Shown here: in pieces, positions 17,901 through 25,619 of the stretch
Position numbering within the stretch: the stretch's first letter is position 1
Layout of the letters: each line of letters begins with the position of its first letter
Source of the DNA: Streptomyces palmae
GTDB taxonomy: Bacteria > Actinomycetota > Actinomycetes > Streptomycetales > Streptomycetaceae
NCBI RefSeq assembly: GCF_004684805.1
Contig: NZ_SRID01000017.1
Coordinates: forward strand, 1-41,641
Direction of reading: 5' to 3'
Length of the DNA: 41,641 nucleotides
Program-made: the position numbers and the translations under genes
The notes under the pieces: generated by a model
What the model was told of the DNA's origin: nothing
Database searches by the model: none
What the model saw: the letters and a program-made list of their open reading frames with translations, nothing else

Positions 17901-18769
17901 GAACCTCCCGCAAGCAGTCGCTCCGCGCCCAACGGACCGTACGGGACACCCTCGCCTGGCTGTGGCAGGCGGTCACCGGCCCGGTCCTCGACCGCCTCCC
18001 CACGGCCACCCGGGTGTGGTGGTCGCCGGGCGGCCCCCTGGGCATCCTGCCGCTGCACGCGGCGGCCCCGGCCGGTGCTCCCGGCGCCCTGGACCGGGTG
18101 GTCTCCTCGTACACGCCGACCCTGCGGGCCCTGCACCACGCCCGCCGGCGCGCCGCCCGCCCCGCGGGCACCGGCACGCTGGTGGTCAGCGTGGCGCGGG
18201 CCGTCGGCCAGGCCCCGCTGCCGGGCGCACGCCGCGAGGCGGACCACCTGGCCCGCCTCCTGCCCGGGGCCACGCTGCTGGCGGACGGCTCCGCCACGCA
18301 CTCCGCGGTCGTCTCCGCCCTGCACCACCACGCCTACGCCCACTTCGCCTGCCACGCCCTGGGCGACGCGGAGCACCCGTCCGGCAGCCGGCTCGTCCTC
18401 CACGACCACACCGAACACCCGCTGACCGCGGGCGACCTGGCCCGGCTGCGGCTGCCCTCGGTCCGGCTCGCCTACCTCTCCGCCTGCGACACCCTGCGCA
18501 CCAGTCCCGAACTCGCCGACGAGGCCGTGCACATCGTCAGCGCCTTCCAGATGGCGGGCTTCCCGCACGTCGTCGGCTCCCTGTGGCACGTCGACGACGC
18601 GATCGGTGCCGAGGTCGCGCTCAGCGTCTACGAAGCCGTGCACACGGGCGGGGGCGCACTCGACGTGGCCCGCACGGCCGAGGCCCTGCACCAGGCCGTA
18701 CGCGCCCTGCGCGACACGTACCCGCTGACCCCGAGCCTGTGGGCCTGCCAGGTCCACGCGGGTCCCTGA
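14978..18769 (+). CDS. TPR-CHAT caspase-like protease
   Basis: A 1,263-residue cytoplasmic protein of three parts. Residues 1-220 are a helical N-terminal region of unknown role. About 225-780 is an array of TPR-like repeats, each closing on a version of DLxEAV or LxxLGxALxxR (EDLHEAVGIARDVLDQLPPG, then ALRNALGNALRAR, then AVLNALGLALTARHQRTGDP). The C-terminal CHAT peptidase carries the caspase-type dyad: His1126 in YAHFACHALGD and Cys1170 in LAYLSACDTL, with VVGSLWHVDD after it. The GTG at 14978 is chosen because GGAGGGG ends 7 bases upstream. CHAT proteases with TPR arrays act in bacterial immunity by cutting a neighbouring protein, as in gasdermin systems and in type III-E CRISPR TPR-CHAT. 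The divergent two-gene operon offers candidate partners. Confidence 0.92.
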   Translation: MRYDRDGFLGAIRARLERAGTAGGGVDGGVVCGPAADAELRGLLRTADPRTDMEARHAAGWLCVARAMAGPADLGSVHGSMAGTLLFPVWVADPGLVPPELAERYATADPATRPDPANADGPAEWSALCAAFEIAAQGRRHTPPPDATEDVRRLHELAASFDTRALSYEARLASAVGCGSLAVLATPEYDPRYADRRAALSSALARAGMTWPFGDLSGDGAAGGEAADPVRLAHRALKAIPADSPERLVALEALGGRLLDRYLRSYDPEDLHEAVGIARDVLDQLPPGSPRTARCLSTLGRGLTLLRQREGATPEECDELVDLCRRARHGSSQGPAAGGYDLGMALVLRAQHTGRVEDLHEAVAVLAEALPAARHPGESAALRNALGNALRARSLATGAPADLDAARHLTDPATASPGVADDPRPPLLAHAMTLFSRYTRDPEANRADLDEAVRRLRQAEPRIPPGHPERPAVLNALGLALTARHQRTGDPEVLNEAVRAHREAVALTPEGHEVLKLRLLNLGTALGLRHQLTEDGEDLRGSLECRHRAAALPGLGRAHQAALLSSTGIILVQGIERATDPDARIEEAVRILREALALTPEDDPRLPRRRHNLAIALLARHGRTRRSGDAREARQLADAVVAELPADSPELPGALMAAARVRLAGPLAPLSSTARDEALALFRRAVAATPPGHPKRTSRLTMLGAVLYDRGLGRRRRGADPDEAATVFRAAALERQCAPSTRLEAAWLWGDVRAQLGDWDGALDGYVLAVDLLHSVAPRHLVREDQEFLLGRSVGLGAAAAACAVRCGRPGLAVGLLEAARGVILSHAFDADSDLTRLRESAPDLADRFEELRDALDTATGTRELLEEGPPDPHTRADLRQRLAAEWRELTDRIRAEHPELDLLRPVREWDRRELCATAAAGPVVLVNLSPYGSDALVVTEHSIDAVPLPGLDPRTTAARRQAFQEALVRIETPGTSRKQSLRAQRTVRDTLAWLWQAVTGPVLDRLPTATRVWWSPGGPLGILPLHAAAPAGAPGALDRVVSSYTPTLRALHHARRRAARPAGTGTLVVSVARAVGQAPLPGARREADHLARLLPGATLLADGSATHSAVVSALHHHAYAHFACHALGDAEHPSGSRLVLHDHTEHPLTAGDLARLRLPSVRLAYLSACDTLRTSPELADEAVHIVSAFQMAGFPHVVGSLWHVDDAIGAEVALSVYEAVHTGGGALDVARTAEALHQAVRALRDTYPLTPSLWACQVHAGP

Positions 18770-18850
18770 GGGCGGTCCGCTCCGGAGGAGGGCGGCCGGA
18801 CGGCTCCGGACGCCGGCGGCCCGCGCGGGCAAACCGGGCAGGCGGGGCGG

Positions 18851-19513
18851 TCAGCGCTGCTGCCGGCCCCGGCGGGTGAGCAGGCCGCGCTCCAGGGCGA
18901 CGACCACCGCGTGCGTGCGGTCGCTGACGTCGAGCTTGGCGAAGACACGGAGCAGATGGGTCTTCACGGTCGCCTCCCCGATGACCAGGCGCCGGCCGAT
19001 CTCCGCGTTGGAGAGGCCGTCGGCGACGCCGCTGAGCACATCGACCTCGCGCGCGGTGAGCGCCACCGGCGCCGGCCGCCGCATCCGGGCGACCAGGCGC
19101 TCGGCGACGCGCGGGGCCAGCACGGTCTCGCCGCGGGCCGCGGACCGTATCGCGTCCGCGAGTTGCTCGCGCGTGGTGTCCTTGAGGAGGTATCCGATGG
19201 CGCCCGCCTCGACGGCGCGCTCGATCTCGGAGTCGGTCTCGTACGTGGTCAGGATCAGCACCCGGGTGCCGGAGCCGCCGGCGACGATCCGGGCCGTGGC
19301 GGAGGCCCCGTCCAGTACCGGCATCCGCAGGTCGACCAGGGCCACATCGGGCCGCAGCCGCTCCACGAGCTCGACCGCCGCCCGGCCGTCGGCCGCCTCC
19401 GCCACGATCTCGATCCCGGGCTCCGCCGCCAGCAGGGCGACCACCCCGGCGCGCATCACCGTGTGGTCGTCGACCACGATGACGCGCAGTGCGCGCCGCG
19501 TCCCGTCCGCCAT
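18851..19513 (-). CDS. NarL/LuxR-family response regulator
   Basis: A 220-residue two-component regulator. The receiver domain (about 9-125) has the acidic pocket VVDDH, phosphoacceptor Asp61 in ALVDLRMP, the Thr of LTTYE and the Lys of LLKD. The C-terminal LuxR helix-turn-helix (about 150-215) reads LTAREVDVLSGVADGLSNAE followed by IGRRLVIGEATVKTHL. It is last in an operon with the MMPL transporter and histidine kinase; its ATG is one base beyond the kinase stop codon. The palindromes upstream of the operon are its likely target, giving autoregulation. Confidence 0.95.
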   Translation of the reverse strand: MADGTRRALRVIVVDDHTVMRAGVVALLAAEPGIEIVAEAADGRAAVELVERLRPDVALVDLRMPVLDGASATARIVAGGSGTRVLILTTYETDSEIERAVEAGAIGYLLKDTTREQLADAIRSAARGETVLAPRVAERLVARMRRPAPVALTAREVDVLSGVADGLSNAEIGRRLVIGEATVKTHLLRVFAKLDVSDRTHAVVVALERGLLTRRGRQQR

Positions 19514-19514
19514 G

Positions 19515-20690
19515 TCACACCTGACCGTTCGTGGGTATCAGGGCGAGGACGCGGGTGCCCTCGCCGGGGGAGCTGGTGACCGTGAGTTGGCCGCCGAGTT
19601 CGGCCATGCGCCGGCGCATCCCGTCGAGCCCGAAGCCGCGGGACTCCTCGACCACGAAGCCGCGGCCGTCGTCGGTGACCTCCAACTCGACGCCGTAGGG
19701 CAGCGGGCTGAGCATGGCGCCCACCGTGCCGGCGTCCGCGTGCTTGCGGACGTTCGCCAAGGACTCCTGGAGGCAGCGCAGCAGCGCGATCCGGGTCTGC
19801 TGGTCGCACACCACGTCCGGCAGCTCCGCCTCCACCGTGATCCCGGTGTCCTCGGCGAACCGCTCCAGGGTCCGGCGCAGGCTCTGGGCCACCGAAGCTG
19901 AGGCGCCGCCGCCGTGCGGGGCGGAGCCGACGAGGATCCGCGCCTCGGCGAGGTTCTCCCGCGCCGTCTGCTCGATCGACAGCAACTGCTGGGCGCTGCG
20001 CCCCGGGTCCGTGCCGAGGCCGGCCCGGGCCGCCTCCGCCAGGACGACGATGGAGGCGAAGCCCTGGGCCAGGGTGTCGTGGATCTCGCGGGCGAGGCGC
20101 TCGCGTTCCTCCGCGGCACCCTGGCGCCGGTGCGCCTCCGCCAGCAGCTGCTGGGTGTCCTCCAGCGCGGCCCCCAGGTGGCGGGCCCGCTCCTCGCCCT
20201 GCTGGACCAGCCGGTGCACATAGAGTCCGAGCAGCACCCCGGCCGCGTAACCCGCGAGGGCGAAGACCGCGTTCCCGGTGAACACCTCCGCGTTCTGGGC
20301 GATGCTGCCGGCGGTGGTGGCGGCGGCCGCGAGGCCGCTCAGGGCGATCGCGGTCCGCGGGCCGCCGGCGTGGATCCAGAAGAGCGGCAACGAGACGATC
20401 AGCAGCGCAGCGCCGCCGCCCGGCAGCACCGACATCGCGCCGATGCCCAGGGCCAGCACCCACAGGTAGGGCACGGGCCGCAGCACGGGGTTCTCCGGGT
20501 GGACCTCCAGGACCGCGAAGCCGACGGAGACCACGGCCACCACCGCCAGCGCCGCGTACTTCGCGGGCCCGGAGTCGTCCCGTGTGCCGAGCACCGAGGG
20601 CACCGGGCCGAGCACCACCCACAGGACCGTGTACCAGCGGCGGAGCCGGCGTATCGGGAACGGGTCCTTGCCCTGCGGAGGTCGGTCCAT
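19515..20690 (-). CDS. Sensor histidine kinase (HisKA_3 / NarX-type)
   Basis: A 391-residue membrane kinase. Residues 20-160 hold four to six hydrophobic helices with very short loops (for example KYAALAVVAVVSVGFAVLEV), so the sensor is intramembrane and not a large extracellular domain. The dimerisation/H-box is ERERLAREIHDTLAQGF, His204 being the phosphoacceptor. The ATP-binding part has an N-box-like ESLANVRKHA and the G-box DDGRGF then GFGLDGMRRRM. The ATG is 5 bases beyond the MMPL stop and the stop is one base before the regulator ATG, so the three genes are coupled. Coupling to an MMPL exporter suggests sensing of envelope stress or a toxic lipophilic compound. Confidence 0.94.
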   Translation of the reverse strand: MDRPPQGKDPFPIRRLRRWYTVLWVVLGPVPSVLGTRDDSGPAKYAALAVVAVVSVGFAVLEVHPENPVLRPVPYLWVLALGIGAMSVLPGGGAALLIVSLPLFWIHAGGPRTAIALSGLAAAATTAGSIAQNAEVFTGNAVFALAGYAAGVLLGLYVHRLVQQGEERARHLGAALEDTQQLLAEAHRRQGAAEERERLAREIHDTLAQGFASIVVLAEAARAGLGTDPGRSAQQLLSIEQTARENLAEARILVGSAPHGGGASASVAQSLRRTLERFAEDTGITVEAELPDVVCDQQTRIALLRCLQESLANVRKHADAGTVGAMLSPLPYGVELEVTDDGRGFVVEESRGFGLDGMRRRMAELGGQLTVTSSPGEGTRVLALIPTNGQV

Positions 20691-20695
20691 GCCGG

Positions 20696-22966
20696 TCAGC
20701 GTACGTTCTCCGGGGTGCGCGGGGCCGGGGCGGTGACGGCGCGCGCCCGGCCCACGCCCCGGGAGGGCCACCAGTTCGCCTCGCCGAGCAGCAGCATGAG
20801 CGCCGGCAGGATCAGGATGCGGATGACGAAGGCGTCGAGCAGCACCGCCGCCGCCAGGCTGAAGCCGATCTGCTTCATCTCCATGATGTGCAGCGGGACG
20901 AAGCTGGCGAAGACCGTCACCATCACGAACGCGGCGCTCGTCACCACGCTGGCCGAACTCCCGATGCCCTCGAGCACGGCCTGCCGGGTGGGCACCCCGC
21001 GCAGCGCGGCCTCCCGGATCCGGCTGATCACGAAGACCTGGTAGTCCATCGACAGGCCGAAGAGGATGACGAACAGGAAGAGCGGGACCCGCGAGCCGAT
21101 CGAGCCGGTGGAGGTGAAGTCGAGCAGCCCCTCGGCCCACGCCCCCTGGAAGACCAGGACCAGCAGGCCGAGCGAGGCGGCGGCCGACAGCAGGTTCAGG
21201 GCGATGCCGACCAGGCCCAGCACGACGGAGCGGAACGCCCACACGGTCATCGCGAAGGTCACCAGCAGCAGCGCCCCGATGATCAGCGGCAGCTTCCCCT
21301 TCTGGTGCTCGGGGTAGTCGGCATAGCGGGCGACATCGCCGGTCACCGCGGACTCCACACCGTCCAGCCGCTCGAACGCGGCGGGAAGGTAGTCCTTCCG
21401 GATCCGTTCCAGAGAGTCCTGTGCCTGCTCGGCGCTCACCTCGTACGGAACAGGGAGTTCCAGCAGGCTGATCCGGCGGTCCGAGGAGACGCGCAGCTCG
21501 GACCGGCCGGCGAACGCCGGGTCCTTCTTCGTCCGTGCGGCGAGTTCGCGCAGTGCCCCGGCAACTTCCTCGGCGCGGCCGGGTTCGGCCCGCACGACGA
21601 CCTGGTGCATGGACTTCAGCTCGGGGAAGGCGGCGTTGAGCCGGTCGTAGGTCCGCATCGCCGGGATGGTGCGCGGGTGGGTCTCGCGCCCCATGTCGGT
21701 GAGGTTCAGCCCCAGCAGCGGCGCGGCCAGGGCGAGCATCGCCGGCACGGCGACGCCGAGGGTGGCGGCGGGCCGCCGTTCGGTGAACCGCAGCAGGGCG
21801 CCGGTGAGCCGGCCGGCTCCCCCCTCGGGACGCCGCCGCTTCGAGCCCGCGGCGGGCGCGGTGTCGTGGGTGGTCATGCCGTCAGCCGTGCCGGGCGCTC
21901 CGGACCCGCGCCGTCCGGCGGCGCGCTGGGCCTTGCGGGCCGCCCGGCGCTCCGACCAGCCGCCGAGCTGGGCGAGCAGGGCCGGCAGCACGGTGAGCGA
22001 ACTGACGACGGCGACCAGGGTGACGACGATCGCGCCGGTGGCGATCGAGGAGAAGATGACGTCGTCGGCCAGGTACAGCGTGGCGCTGGAGACGGCGACG
22101 GCCAGACCCGAGACCACCACGGCCCGCCCCGAGGTGGCCGCGGCCACCTCCACCAGGGCACGCGAGTCCAACCGTCCGCCCGAGCGGGCCCGTTCCTCCC
22201 GCTCCCGCTTGAGGTAGAAGAGCGTGTAGTCGACGCCGACGGCCATGCCGATCAGCAGGATCACGTTGGTGCCCACCCCGGCGTCCGGGAAGACGTGCGA
22301 GGCCAGCATCGACAGCCCGACGGCCGCGGCGATCGAGGTGAGCGCCAGCAGCAGCGGCACGAAGGCCATCGCGGCGGAGCGGAAGACGAGCAGCAGGGTC
22401 AGCAGCGTGACGGGCAGCGCGATGATCTCGGTGCGCGCGAGGTCCTTGCCGCGCTGCTCTTCGACGCCCTTGCTGATGGACGGGCCGCCGGTCTCCTCGA
22501 TCCGCAGCCCGGGGTGGGCGGCCTGCGCCTCGGCGGTCTGCTCGCGGAGCGGCTCGACGTGCTTCTTCCCGTCGAGTTCGGGTCCCTTCAAGGTCACGTC
22601 GACCCGGTAGGCGCTGCCATCGGCCGAGCGCACCGGCGCGGACACGGACCGGACCTCGGGCAGCCCCCGCATCCGGTCGGCGACCTCCCGGGCCGCGGAC
22701 CGGGCGGCGGCCCCGTCCAGCCGGCCGGTGCCCGGCTCGGCGGTGATCAGCACGCGATCCACCGGCCTCTGTTCGAGGCCGCCCTCGGCCGCCATCGCCT
22801 CCGCCCGGCCCGCCTCGCCGATGCGGAAGTCGGCGCTGCCGGCCGCGTTGACGCCGATGCCGATCCCGGCGCCCAGGCACAGGGCGACGAAGAGGAACCA
22901 GCCGGCGATCGCGCGCCAGGGGTGTCCGGCGCTCCAGCGCGCCATGCGTACAGGGAGATTGTTCAT
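20696..22966 (-). CDS. MMPL-family RND transporter
   Basis: A 756-residue inner-membrane exporter of the MmpL/actinorhodin-exporter class, moving lipids or hydrophobic molecules with the proton gradient. It has the family duplication: one helix, an extracellular domain, five helices (ending near the loop at residue 370), then a second helix, domain and five helices. Proton-relay-type motifs are GMAVGVDYTLFY in the first half and LFGLSMDYQVFVISR in the second. The loop at about 370-410 is long, basic and Pro/Ser-rich. The ATG at 22966 gives a normal start before the first helix (WRAIAGWFLFVALCLG). It is the first gene of an operon with its own kinase and regulator, so substrate-induced export is likely. 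No biosynthetic partner is adjacent. Confidence 0.94.
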   Translation of the reverse strand: MNNLPVRMARWSAGHPWRAIAGWFLFVALCLGAGIGIGVNAAGSADFRIGEAGRAEAMAAEGGLEQRPVDRVLITAEPGTGRLDGAAARSAAREVADRMRGLPEVRSVSAPVRSADGSAYRVDVTLKGPELDGKKHVEPLREQTAEAQAAHPGLRIEETGGPSISKGVEEQRGKDLARTEIIALPVTLLTLLLVFRSAAMAFVPLLLALTSIAAAVGLSMLASHVFPDAGVGTNVILLIGMAVGVDYTLFYLKREREERARSGGRLDSRALVEVAAATSGRAVVVSGLAVAVSSATLYLADDVIFSSIATGAIVVTLVAVVSSLTVLPALLAQLGGWSERRAARKAQRAAGRRGSGAPGTADGMTTHDTAPAAGSKRRRPEGGAGRLTGALLRFTERRPAATLGVAVPAMLALAAPLLGLNLTDMGRETHPRTIPAMRTYDRLNAAFPELKSMHQVVVRAEPGRAEEVAGALRELAARTKKDPAFAGRSELRVSSDRRISLLELPVPYEVSAEQAQDSLERIRKDYLPAAFERLDGVESAVTGDVARYADYPEHQKGKLPLIIGALLLVTFAMTVWAFRSVVLGLVGIALNLLSAAASLGLLVLVFQGAWAEGLLDFTSTGSIGSRVPLFLFVILFGLSMDYQVFVISRIREAALRGVPTRQAVLEGIGSSASVVTSAAFVMVTVFASFVPLHIMEMKQIGFSLAAAVLLDAFVIRILILPALMLLLGEANWWPSRGVGRARAVTAPAPRTPENVR

Positions 22967-23011
22967 GCGTTCATGCTGGTCAAAGGCGTGTGCCCGGCGA
23001 CAGCCTCGGCC

Positions 23012-23044
23012 GGTGGAACCTTGGGTCCACCGACCGGTGGACCC
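23012..23044. promoter_or_regulatory. Triple half-site palindrome upstream of the MMPL-kinase-regulator operon
   Basis: GGTGGAACC (23012-23020), GGGTCCACC (23023-23031) and GGTGGACCC (23036-23044) are alternating inverted copies of the same half-site. The last two form a perfect 9-bp-arm palindrome with spacer GACC. The block lies 46-78 bases upstream of the MMPL ATG, where a response regulator dimer or pair of dimers would bind. Which regulator binds is inferred. Confidence 0.6.
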
Positions 23045-23233
23045 CGGCGGGTACGGCGGGCGCTCGGCAGCGGCGGATCTCGGCGGCGACCCGGCTGAAG
23101 TCCCCCTCGGCGAACGCCTCGCCGGCAGGGTGAAGTCCATCGTCCCGGCGTCGCCCCAGCCCCAGCCGAGCTCGGCATCCACGGCGGGGCCGACACACGA
23201 GCCGCCTGTGACCAGGCCACCCGGGGCTACCGT

Positions 23234-23788
23234 GTGTTCATGCCGCCACCGCCGCACCGACCCGTGCTTCTCGTCATCGACATGCAGGACGCCATGGTGC
23301 CGATCATGTACCGGCCCGCTCGCGTCGTCGAGACCATCGCGAGTCTCGGCTCCCGGGCGCGCGCCCTGGGCGTGCCCGTCGTCACGGTGCGGCAGCGGGG
23401 CTGCGGCGGCGTTCTCCCCGAACTGGCCGCACAGGAGGGCGAGTCGGTGATCGACAAGACCACCGCGGACGCCTTTCTGGGCACCGATCTCGACGCGACG
23501 CTGCGTCGGTTCGGCGCGACCGAGGTCATGGTCGCCGGCTTCGCCACGGAGAACTGCGTGGAGACGACCGCACGCCAGGCCCTCAGTCACGGCTACGACC
23601 TGGTGCTCGTGGCGGACGGGCACACAACGTCCCTTCGCCCCGCACGCACGGACTTCGTTCCGGAGGCCCAGTCGATCGCCCACCACAACGAGATCTACCG
23701 GCACATCGACTTCCCGGATCGCAGCGTGCGGGTCATCGCGGCGGCGGACATCGACTTCGCGGCCCCAGGACCGGCCTCGCGAACGTGA
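23234..23788 (+). CDS. Isochorismatase-fold cysteine hydrolase
   Basis: A 184-residue enzyme of the isochorismatase/nicotinamidase fold with the Asp-Lys-Cys triad intact (numbered from the GTG): Asp16 in LLVIDMQD, Lys75 in VIDKTTADAFLGTDLD and Cys108 in GFATENCVETTARQA. The family hydrolyses amides, ureido compounds or isochorismate; HNEIYRHIDF near the end does not single out one substrate. The start may be GTG 23234 or ATG 23240, two codons later. Neither has a good ribosome site. It is divergent from the MMPL operon by 267 bases. Confidence 0.88.
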   Translation: MFMPPPPHRPVLLVIDMQDAMVPIMYRPARVVETIASLGSRARALGVPVVTVRQRGCGGVLPELAAQEGESVIDKTTADAFLGTDLDATLRRFGATEVMVAGFATENCVETTARQALSHGYDLVLVADGHTTSLRPARTDFVPEAQSIAHHNEIYRHIDFPDRSVRVIAAADIDFAAPGPASRT

Positions 23789-23950
23789 GACCGAGGTACG
23801 GTGCGTCGATCCGGCGGGTCGGCCGGTGGCGACCGCGTGCCGGGTGCGGCCGTCACCGGCCGACCACCGCCATCCGGCGGTGCGCCGCCTGGTGAGTCAG
23901 GTGCCGAAATCCCGCGGGATGGCCGCGGTCGACCGCCCACCACCAATCGG

Positions 23951-23967
23951 TCTGACGACTTGTCAGA
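23951..23967. promoter_or_regulatory. Palindrome TCTGAC-N5-GTCAGA
   Basis: Perfect 6-bp arms with spacer GACTT, 73 bases upstream of the second isochorismatase-fold gene. The size and symmetry suit a TetR- or GntR-type dimer. The regulator is unknown. The inner TGAC/GTCA resembles the WYL-site arms at 7579-7593, but the spacing differs. Confidence 0.45.
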
Positions 23968-24039
23968 GATGCGGTCGCGCGCGCATGCTGCGATACCGGA
24001 GCGGTCGCGAGCCCTGCCGACCGGGACCGAGGAGGCGTG

Positions 24040-24756
24040 ATGACCCGTGGCCCGGCATCCCCGGACCGTCTCACGGCGCTGCTCACCTCGCCGGGCTGCG
24101 CGTTGCTCACCGTGGAGTGCCAACGTGGCGTGGTCGGCCCGGACAGCGCGCTTCCCGAACTGGCCGCCGCGGTCCGCGACTCCGGCGCACTCGGCAGGAT
24201 CGCCCGGCTGGTGGAGGCCGCCCACCGCGCCGATGTCCCGGTGCTGCACGCGGTGGCCGAGCGGCGCCCCGACGGCCGAGGCTCCGGGGAGAACGCGCCC
24301 CTGCTGCGGGCGGCCGCGCGACTGCCGGTCCGGCAGCTCACCGGCAGCGCCGCGGTACGGATCGCCGAGGAGATCCCGGTGGGCCCGGCCGACCTGGTGG
24401 TACGCCGACTGCACGGGCTGTCCCCGCTGGCCGGCACGGAGGCGGACGCGCTGCTGCGCAACCTCGGGTGCCGAACGCTCGTCATCGCGGGCGTCTCGGC
24501 GAACGTGGCGGTGCCCAACGCGGTCTTCGACGCGGTCAACCTCGGGTACACGGCCGTGCTGCCCGCCGACGCCATCGCCGGGGTGCCCGCCGAGTACACC
24601 GCCGCGATGATCCGCCACACCCTCGCCCTGGTGGCCACCGTCACCACGACCGCGGAGCTCTGCGCTCTCCTCGGGGCCCGGCGGGCATCTCCCGGACCAG
24701 GCCCTGGCGGTGAGGTGGGGCCCGTCGGCCCGGACGCCCTCACGCCAGATCGGTGA
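24040..24756 (+). CDS. Isochorismatase-fold protein without the catalytic triad
   Basis: A 238-residue protein clearly of the isochorismatase fold (ALLTVECQRGVVGP, then SPLAGTEADALLRNLGCRTL, then GVSANVAVPNAVFDAVNLGY). The usual Asp of the first motif is Glu (TVECQ), the Lys position is Arg (VVRRLHGLSPL) and the nucleophilic Cys position is Ala (SANVAVPN). It should not perform the normal thiol chemistry, unless another residue substitutes. I recall a Cys-less actinobacterial subfamily with the similar block GVSLNVGV. The ATG has GAGGAGG upstream. The last 17 bases overlap the 3' end of the convergent oxidoreductase gene. Confidence 0.82.
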   Translation: MTRGPASPDRLTALLTSPGCALLTVECQRGVVGPDSALPELAAAVRDSGALGRIARLVEAAHRADVPVLHAVAERRPDGRGSGENAPLLRAAARLPVRQLTGSAAVRIAEEIPVGPADLVVRRLHGLSPLAGTEADALLRNLGCRTLVIAGVSANVAVPNAVFDAVNLGYTAVLPADAIAGVPAEYTAAMIRHTLALVATVTTTAELCALLGARRASPGPGPGGEVGPVGPDALTPDR

Positions 24757-25504
24757 GGAGGCCGTCCAGGGCCTTGGCGAGGGCTGCCGCGTTGGCCGGG
24801 TCGAACCAGGTGGTGCGGACGCGCTCGTTGTTCCCCCTGGGCGTCTCGTGGTCGGCGGCGAGTCGGTGCAGCGGGCGGGTCTCGTCGCTCAGGGAGCGTC
24901 CGACGTTCTGGAAGAGGCCGCGCACATACCGGTCGGCGGCGTCGGGAGCGATGCCATGGCCGGCGGCCCAGGAGGTGAGCGTGGCGAGGTAGGCGTAGTG
25001 GGTGGTGAGCGTCCCGGTCAGCGCGGAGAAGACGTTGAAGGCGTCCTCGTCCGCGACGGGGAGCGCTCCGCCCAACTGGTCGAAGAGGGAGTCCACCACC
25101 GGGTGCGAGGGGAAGGTCACGGTGGTGGAGCGGCGCTCGCGCACCGCGGGCAGCGGGATGGCGCGGACGATCGGCGCGCGGGTGGCGAGCGTTCGGCGCA
25201 GGTCGGCGGTGGCGACGCCGGCCATCAGGTTGATCACGGTCCGGTCGTCGCCGATCCTCAGCCCGGCGAGTGCCTCCTGGCGGTCGTGGCGGCGCACCGC
25301 GATGATCACCACCTCGGAGCGGTCCAGCACGCCCTGGTTGTCCGCGCACACATGGACGCCCTCGAAGCGCTCGGACAGTTCGGCGGCGGTGCGGGCTCCC
25401 CGGGGGGAGAGGAAGACCTCCGGCGCCGTGCCACCCCCGTCGCGCAGGCCCTCGACGATGGCCCGGCCGATCTCGCCCACTCCGATGATGCCGATGCGCT
25501 GCAC
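24740..25504 (-). CDS. F420/NADP oxidoreductase or P5C reductase-like dehydrogenase
   Basis: A 254-residue enzyme with an N-terminal Rossmann fold (RIGIIGVGEIGRAIVEGL, residues 3-20) and a middle and C-terminal helical domain. FLSPRGARTAAELSERF and VIIAVRRHD, then VINLMAGVATADLRR, follow the pattern of pyrroline-5-carboxylate reductase and coenzyme-F420-dependent NADP reductases; the usual P5C reductase C-terminal signature is not clear, so the substrate is left open. The GTG start is set by GGAGG 8 bases upstream. It is divergent from a TetR regulator with a perfect operator in its promoter, so it is probably that regulator's target. Confidence 0.85.
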   Translation of the reverse strand: MQRIGIIGVGEIGRAIVEGLRDGGGTAPEVFLSPRGARTAAELSERFEGVHVCADNQGVLDRSEVVIIAVRRHDRQEALAGLRIGDDRTVINLMAGVATADLRRTLATRAPIVRAIPLPAVRERRSTTVTFPSHPVVDSLFDQLGGALPVADEDAFNVFSALTGTLTTHYAYLATLTSWAAGHGIAPDAADRYVRGLFQNVGRSLSDETRPLHRLAADHETPRGNNERVRTTWFDPANAAALAKALDGLLTDLA

Positions 25505-25553
25505 TCTGCTGTCCTCCGGTGGGTGTCGTGGTGGCCGGGCGGGCGCCGCTCTC

Positions 25554-25581
25554 ATTATGCACGCGGTGCGTGCATCGCCAA
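25554..25581 (-). promoter_or_regulatory. Promoter with TetR-type operator in its spacer
   Basis: On the minus strand: -35 TTGGCG (25581-25576), 16-base spacer, -10 CATAAT (25559-25554), for the oxidoreductase gene. A perfect inverted repeat, ATGCACGC-GGT-GCGTGCAT (25557-25575), fills the spacer and overlaps the -10. A further half-site, GTGCAT, lies at 25582-25587. This is the classic geometry for repression and lies 45 bases from the TetR gene. Confidence 0.75.
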
Positions 25582-25619
25582 GTGCATAGGTTAGGCTGAT
25601 TTCGGACGAGAGGGGCGAG

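Noticed and set aside
14897..18832. Minus-strand open frame antisense to the CHAT gene
   Set aside because: The protein-like part is only 14504-14896; the rest is a high-GC shadow with runs of G, R, Q and V.
18770..18850. Terminator between the convergent CHAT and response regulator genes
   Set aside because: Only short interrupted GC arms; nothing clearly better than background.
20582..23098. Plus-strand frame of 838 codons over the kinase and MMPL genes
   Set aside because: A D/R/G/Q/H-rich translation with no domain, opposite to two well-defined genes.
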